Translations under genes and position numbers: made by a program
Source: Dillenia suffruticosa
Lineage: Eukaryota; Streptophyta; Magnoliopsida; Dilleniales; Dilleniaceae
Assembly: GCA_033439265.1 (NCBI GenBank)
Contig: JAVTVX010000011.1
Coordinates: 12,276,590 to 12,340,589, forward strand
Reading direction: 5' to 3'
DNA length: 64,000 nt
Notes under the pieces: model-generated
Databases searched by the model: none
What the model was told of the DNA's origin: nothing
What the model saw: only the letters and a program-made list of their open reading frames with translations
Shown here: positions 58,452 to 64,000 of the stretch, in pieces
Layout: each line of letters opens with the position of its first letter
Numbering within the stretch: position 1 is the stretch's first letter

Positions 58452-61400
58452 GTTTGATTGTGGGTGTTGATTATGTGATTGGATTGCAGGTTATGGATCT
58501 TGTGTGTACCCATCTTCCGTAAGGTATGTGCCCTCCTTTATTCTCTTTCGTCCTTTCTTATATTGGTTTTTCTTTTTGAATCTTCAAATATATGAGTTTC
58601 TTCCACTCTGTTTAATTATCTTGTCTATCTTTACGATCCTCTCTCTCTCTCTCTCTCTCTCAATGTTAAAGACCAATCAATACAGAGAAACAATGTAGCT
58701 TTGTTTTTTCCGTATCCAGAAAGACCGAGACAGCAGAAGGATAATGCTTCGCTTAATTTTCAGGTAACTAGATGGATAGGTTTTTCCTCGTGTTGCTGGA
58801 ATTAGAGAGAAAAGGGTGTGATTATTCAGGGTAAGACAAGACTGAAACAGGGGGAAGAGAGTGAGAGAGGGGTTGCTCCTCGTGTAGCACAGGGAGTGAT
58901 GTGGTAGAATGTGAAGGCCTGATGGTTTTCGTAGATTGAGTCCACGTGTCTTATAGCATGGACTAGTTTTGTTGCATGGTGTAGATTTGATCTCCATCCT
59001 CTGTTTTAAATTTGTCTTCTTGTCCTTGATGACCTACCCTCAAAAACCCCATCTTGATAATTAATTATTTTTTTTATAGAACTAAATAGTACTTTCCACT
59101 TTCAACTAAGACTTCATGGTTTTAAATGTGATTACAATTTTAATTTGTATTTGTTATAGTTCCCATGTGAGAATTTGAGACCAAATTCAATTAATTTTTT
59201 TTAAAAAAATTGAAATAATAATATTATGTTTTATGAAAAAAATGTAAATATCAATTATAAAATTTAATATTTTTTATTTTTTATTATAAAATATTATAAG
59301 TAAATTAAAACAAAATAAAATAAGGCAAAGTTTGTGAAATAGGACGATATACCCTAGACTAGGGAATGGGATTCCATAGGTTTTCAAACTAATTAATCAA
59401 TATAGACCTAAATTCTTTTGGATAAAATTATTATTTAAATGACTTGTAACCTTTACTGTAAAGGTCTTGCTTTGAGTTTAATTCTCTTCCCTATTACTTA
59501 CAACCACAAATTGAGTCTTAATGCTAAATTTTAGGGTGGGTTCCTATTTTGGTCTTATGTTAGCCGTCCACTTACCGTAACTTTTCTCCTTTACTCGGGT
59601 TTAGGACTGATTGTGTTAAAAATATGCTTACATTTTAAGATCAAACACAAGTGGAGTTCTCTTCCCTAATACGGATAAAATAACTCCCAATCAAGGAATC
59701 TTATGCTCTTCCAAACTTCTAAGCTGTGACATTTTTGCTTGCTTAAAAATTGTATAATTTGTCGCATTGGACTGTTTTTTATTTTTTATTTTTACTCTCA
59801 TTTATCATGTACTTTAACCTATTTGAATAACATTTTCTTTGGTAGAGTCATTGAGTGCGGAAAATCATTTGGTGAGTCAGGTCCACGATAAACGACTCAT
59901 AATTTGGATAAAGTTATAAATTATGCCACTATTAAGGGAAGGATACAAATGGGTTTGGAGTACCAAAATAATCCTTCCTTGAATAGTACTTTGGTGCATT
60001 GTAGTGTGGGTGTGATGCATAACATTCTAACAACATAACATGCATGCACCAGAGAGTATTATTACAAGGAAAATTTGAACTAGGAGACCAACAGGGTCGG
60101 TGGAGCCATCCCATTTCCAGGGACTATCTTTGTTCTAATTTGAGATCCCAATGACATTTTCCTTTTCAAGGAGCAAAGTTAAGTGCCTTATTTTGGGGTA
60201 AATTGGAAGATCCAATTTTGGGGTCTGCAAAATCTTTTGATCTCTTTGCCTTCTCATTTCAATACAAATGGATATAGTGCGCTTGAGATGCTCTCGCCAT
60301 TTTCAACAATATTTTGGAGCTCTAGGCCCTTGTACTGTGAAATGTATGGGGAAGATTTAGGATTCAAACCCTTGAGTTTATCAAGGTCAATTTTAAGTAC
60401 TTTTATCTGACCATTTAGACTAAAGTCCTTGGTTAGGTCTAACTAGGCTTAATTATGCTATCTTTACCAAATTTATCCCTACCTACATAACCAAAAGACT
60501 CGGGTGTTCAACTAGTTCACATGCCCCAAACCCCAAACTGAAGTGGCACTTGGTTAAGGGTACTACCGTCCTTGGATCATAAGGTTGTATGAATTTGGTA
60601 AGTTTGGACATCTACCTGCCAGTGGTCCTAATGATCAATACTTTGGTGCTTTTGCTTTTCCTGTTGTGCCAGTTCTATGTGACAATCTAGTACCATAAAT
60701 TGGGGATATAACTTGGGGAGGAAGTTTATAGCTTTTCCCGCCCTTTTGCTTAACAAGGAGGAGAAGAATATTATTAGAATCCATGTTATAAAAAGATTAG
60801 TCACCGAAAGTTTGATTTTGATGTTTCTTTTTATAGTTATTATTGGATACAAAAGAGTGAATAATTCAGATATCTCTTTTCTAAGTTACCACAACATTAC
60901 TAGAAAGTGTTTGTGCTGTGCAACTCAAAAGTGCTTGCTATATTTACAGAGAATATATGCTTAATGCCAAGGCTTTTAACTTTGTAAATCGTCCAAGAAG
61001 CTCTCCTAAGTAGTTGCAACCTGGTTTAGATTGAAAGTATGTGATAAGGTTATTTGGGGAAGTTTCAATTCTTTATATGACTTATACTTTTGATTCAAAA
61101 AAATAAGTTCTCTGAAATTGGTTTCAATGATTTTTGCATAGAGAAGCGACTTTTCATACCCAACTATTGTTTTTCTTTAAAATGCTTTAAAATTGTTATT
61201 TGCTCTATTGTTTTGGTCGGAAAGTTAAAATTTTATGCCTAGAAAAGCATGTACACACAACATACGAATTTTCTTTGAGTCACCCCTTTGCACGGTTGGT
61301 CGAGTTGCCTATGCGATTGAAAAAACAAGGTGCCACATGAACACCCAAAAGTTAGAAAGGAAAAAATACGCTACAAGTGGGGAGATGTAGGTGTTCACAT

Positions 61401-61866
61401 TGTGCATTAGTTTAGCTGCAACACTGGTTTCACTCTAAATCCACCATTTTGAGTGGAATCCTTTATCGCTATTGCTGTGATTGTGATCATTTTCTTGGGT
61501 GGAAATATTAGATATCCTAAGACCATTGCACGTATTTCTTTTCCTTAAAGTTGTGATAACTTGCAAACTCATGTTAAATGGTATTTTTAACTCCTTTCTT
61601 TCATAATGGCATGTTTTACAATCTCCAGCACTGCCGGGGGTGCTGCTACCCCAGGCACAGCAACAACACCGACCACAAACATCCCAACTACAACTACGCC
61701 TACGACACCCCTGGGGGGGACAGGTTATACTCCGGGCACAAGTCCTCCGACGTCTACAACAGACAATGGTAATGGCTCATCAGGTTTCTCGGATGATACC
61801 ACTCTGATGGGTGGATTTTTCTTTCTTGTTCTGTTGTTTACCATTCAACTTATGTTAGCAGTGTAA
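57961..61866 (+). CDS. X8-domain (CBM43) GPI-anchored protein, plasmodesmata callose-binding-like; exons 57961-58297, 58490-58523, 61629-61866
   Basis: A 202-residue secreted protein. It has an N-terminal signal peptide (about 1-28), then an X8 domain at about 35-119 starting GTWCVARSD, with six cysteines at 37, 56, 62, 71, 99 and 117, including the DYACGSGADC and GLCF motifs. After the X8 domain comes a Thr/Pro/Gly-rich linker (about 125-178) that is probably O-glycosylated. A small-residue region and a hydrophobic C-terminus (about 183-202) form a GPI-anchor signal. This is the layout of PDCB proteins, which bind callose (beta-1,3-glucan) at plasmodesmata. Splice phases are 1 and 2: AGT completes NPS-YGSC, and AGC starts STAGG. 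The donor of the first intron is followed four bases later by a CT tract. Intron two is 3.1 kb. Other X8-GPI proteins cannot be excluded. Confidence 0.9.
58298..58489 (+). other. First intron of the X8 gene, rich in CT tracts
   Basis: A 192-base GT-AG intron with CT tracts at 58302-58323 and 58418-58449. Without splicing, the frame runs on as Ser-Leu repeats to a stop near 58470, so open frames here are not real proteins. Confidence 0.85.
58524..61628 (+). other. Second intron of the X8 gene, 3.1 kb
   Basis: A GT-AG intron (GTATGTGCC ... ATCTCCAG). It includes a (CT)n tract at about 58642-58661. Open frames inside show no recognisable motif. Confidence 0.85.
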
Positions 61867-62335
61867 GCAATAGGGACATTGCTCATCTTGATGTGGTGAA
61901 TGGGAAAACAGTTTTGTAGAAGTGAAGTGCAAATCAATACAGAACTAGGGTTTTCTTTGTAACATTTGGTTTTTGGTATATGCACGGTCCTGCAATTTAA
62001 GCAACTTTATGTTTCTGCTCATTGTGGCCTCAAGGCAATGCACTCTTCTGTGGTAAAGTGGTAAGTTGATTGTAATCAAGAGTTTAGAACTATGATATGA
62101 TTCAAATCGTGAGATTGACTCTTGCCTCTGACCTAGAAATCAGAGGGCCAAACAATGATAGGTTGTGTTCCTTTTATAGTAAATTTTTTTTTTGTTGACA
62201 GTGAGATTTGAACTCGAGTTTATTATAAGGAAAATGAGGATTGGTGTTATTGAGTTAAAGCTTATCGGTATTTATCCTCTTTTCCTAATTTGGAGAGTAA
62301 AATTCAGTTTCGAGTAAAATATAAAAGAGAGAATA
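61867..62335. other. X8 gene 3' flank, no gene seen
   Basis: This stretch probably contains the 3' UTR. A partial minus-strand SINE-like piece may lie around 62190-62275 (poly-T, then GAGATTTGAACTCGAG). Confidence 0.4.
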
Positions 62336-62524
62336 CTAACGATCAGTTGATTTAATGAGATGTGATTTAGATTCATTAATCAACATCTCGAGTTCAACTT
62401 GCGATTTTGGAGTAAATTACGTTGAGAGGTTAATCTCTTAAATGGGTCACTGCAAATGTTAGATCGGATTAGTTAGAGTATGTTTCTGGATATGGTGGAT
62501 ATAGTACCAAAAAAAAAATAAAAA
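62336..62524 (+). repeat. SINE-like element with 15-bp target-site duplication
   Basis: The flanks ATAAAAGAGAGAATA (62321-62335) and ATAAAAGGGAGAATA (62525-62539) differ at one base. The element shows the complete family order: a tRNA-like head, B-box-like TCTCGAGTTCAACTTGCG, then ACGTTGAGAGGTTAATCTC, then GATCGGATTAGTTAGAG, then GGATATGGTGG and an A-rich tail. Confidence 0.75.
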
Positions 62525-62539
62525 ATAAAAGGGAGAATA

Positions 62540-63560
62540 GCATTTGCAGGAAGGGGTAAAATCACATCCCACTTTTTTTTTTAAGTATTACCCTTCCCAA
62601 AATAAAATTACAGAATAAATTAATAAGTTTTGTTTTAGATAGAAAAAAAATATTTTATATTTACGGAGAGAAAATTTGAATAAAATGATATGCTTTTAGG
62701 TTTAGAGAGAGAGTGATTGAATTTAATTTGGTAGTGAGAGAAAATCTAAAACAAGTGTATTCATAGAGACAATTTAAAATAATTTAATTTTTTAACATAA
62801 AGAAGCTAAATTTAATTTTTAAGCAAAAAAAAAAAAAGAACTCAAAAAAAATATGTTTAGAGAGAGAAAATTTGATTTATTAGATTAATTTTTTAACAAG
62901 AAAATTAATATACTTTTTTTAAGAGAGAAAACTAATTCATTTTTAATAGGAGAAAACTTAAAGTGGTAAATTAAGATTTTTTTTTAGAGAGAAAACTAAT
63001 AATGCTTAGAGCAAAAATATAAATTAAATTGAAATTTTGTATAAAGAAAATAAATTTTTTTAAATATAAAAGAGAAAAACAAAATTTAAATTATTTTTAT
63101 ATGGAGAGAAATTAATGTGTTTAATTTGAAAAAAGATAAAAACAATTGAGCTTATTTGAAAAAAAAAATGGAAAATCAAGACTAAATTGATTTTTTGGGT
63201 GAGAACTAATATCTTTACTAATAGAGAGAGAATTTATATTTGAGAGAAGGGTTGAGCTTATAGATAATTTATCCAGGACTTAATATTAAGATTAAAGTCA
63301 CAGAATGAAAAATATTATCCCTCAATTCTTATTCTTTTCCTTTCTAAACTGTTATTCATGCCAAATGTTAGCCTCAGGATACGGTATGGAAATAACCTTC
63401 TGCTGCATAAAATCACTAGTTCTGCCATTTCTTATATTCCAATTAATCCAACATTCCAAAAATGACTTTGTGATATTCTTGCTATACATGATTTTCAGAC
63501 GTGATATTATACAATAATATACTCATATGGGGCCTGAATATTATTTGTGCGTGCATATTT
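62540..63560. other. Gene-free A-rich stretch
   Basis: From about 62.6 to 63.25 kb there are loosely recurring GAGAGAAAA-type phrases spaced by AT-rich DNA. They may be a very degenerate low-complexity array. No gene is seen; the 3' UTR of the phosphatase gene probably lies at the right edge. Confidence 0.4.
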
Positions 63561-64000
63561 CTATGTAATCGGAATGACTTTCCTTCTCTCCAAAGTTTGA
63601 ATTACCTTCGGCTTGATTGGGCACTTATGGGGTTGCCTTACAATGTAAATCTGATCGCCAGCCTTTTTGTACATGTCCTGATTTCGGTGCCATGTCCAAA
63701 GAGCATGAGTCTCATTTTTCACCTGCAAGCCATGAGAACTGATGTTTGTAGTTCTGCTTTTCCATGCTCGAATTGATTTTGATTATGATCCACATGAGAA
63801 AATACAAATACTGGAAAACACACATGACATGACACAGAATGCCGGACCTAACGTACAAGTGTAAGCAACGTGAGTGAGAGAGAAAGGGGAAAGAGAGACA
63901 TACCTCAAGAATGCCATGGCCAAAGCTGCTCTCTCTGTAGGCACTGTAATCAGGCTGACGGTCCCAACAGAATTTACCTGCAGCAGGGCCTGATGTGAAG
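63561..64000 (-). CDS. Purple acid phosphatase, C-terminal end only; exons 63722-63561 and 64000-63904 (continues beyond window)
   Basis: The minus strand from the window edge reads GKFCWDRQPDYSAYRESSFG and then HGILE. It splices at GAG|GTATGT (63904) to an acceptor CTTGCAG, resuming at 63722 with VKNETHALWTWHRNQDMYKK, and runs to a TAG stop at 63561-63563. The join is phase 0. This is the conserved C-terminal region of plant high-molecular-weight purple acid phosphatases: the FGHG-LEVKN-TH--W-WHRN signature, then IYIVRQP and a Cys. The family uses a dinuclear metal centre to hydrolyse phosphate esters and is usually secreted or vacuolar. By memory of the family it is closest to the nucleotide pyrophosphatase/phosphodiesterase-like group (PAP24/PAP27), with moderate certainty. 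The metal ligands lie outside the window. The gene is convergent with the X8 gene. Confidence 0.85.

Overview
This window is nuclear DNA from a flowering plant, almost certainly a eudicot. It is AT-rich, genes contain spliceosomal introns, (CT)n tracts are abundant, and the proteins are plant types: an AP2/ERF factor, an X8 plasmodesmal callose-binding-like protein, a plant purple acid phosphatase, and plant Copia, CACTA and PIF/Harbinger transposons. The species cannot be fixed from the sequence alone. No prokaryotic, organellar or operon-like organisation is seen.

Layout. 1-11.8 kb: a two-exon E2 (UBC-fold) gene at 1.38-2.67 kb whose active-site cysteine is histidine, then gene-poor DNA with many copies of one tRNA-derived-SINE-like repeat, a LINE remnant and a purine-biased tandem array. 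11.9-13.1 kb: an intronless DREB A-6-like ERF gene on the minus strand. 13-23 kb: mostly non-coding DNA with SINE copies and (CT)n tracts, plus one doubtful exon at 19.1 kb. 23.1-24.0 kb: a small SERF/4F5 gene on the minus strand; its first coding intron looks like a minor-spliceosome (U12) AT-AA intron, and its 3' end is tandemly duplicated. 24.5-41.7 kb: a transposon block made of a decayed Copia element, a PIF/Harbinger nuclease remnant and a decayed CACTA element. 43.8-55.7 kb: a ubiquitin-specific protease of the plant UBP1/UBP2 type, split by an 8.1-kb intron. 58.0-61.9 kb: a three-exon GPI-anchored X8 protein gene. 63.6-64.0 kb: the last two exons, as far as visible, of a purple acid phosphatase gene on the minus strand.

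The genes look like independent housekeeping, regulatory and cell-wall genes. There is no sign that they act as one pathway. The E2-like and deubiquitinase genes both belong to ubiquitin biology but lie about 42 kb apart. The most interesting items are the Cys-to-His E2, the AT-AA U12 intron in the SERF gene, the recent 92-bp duplication across that gene's stop codon, and the dense SINE-like family with intact target-site duplications. I did not find a convincing new multi-gene system.
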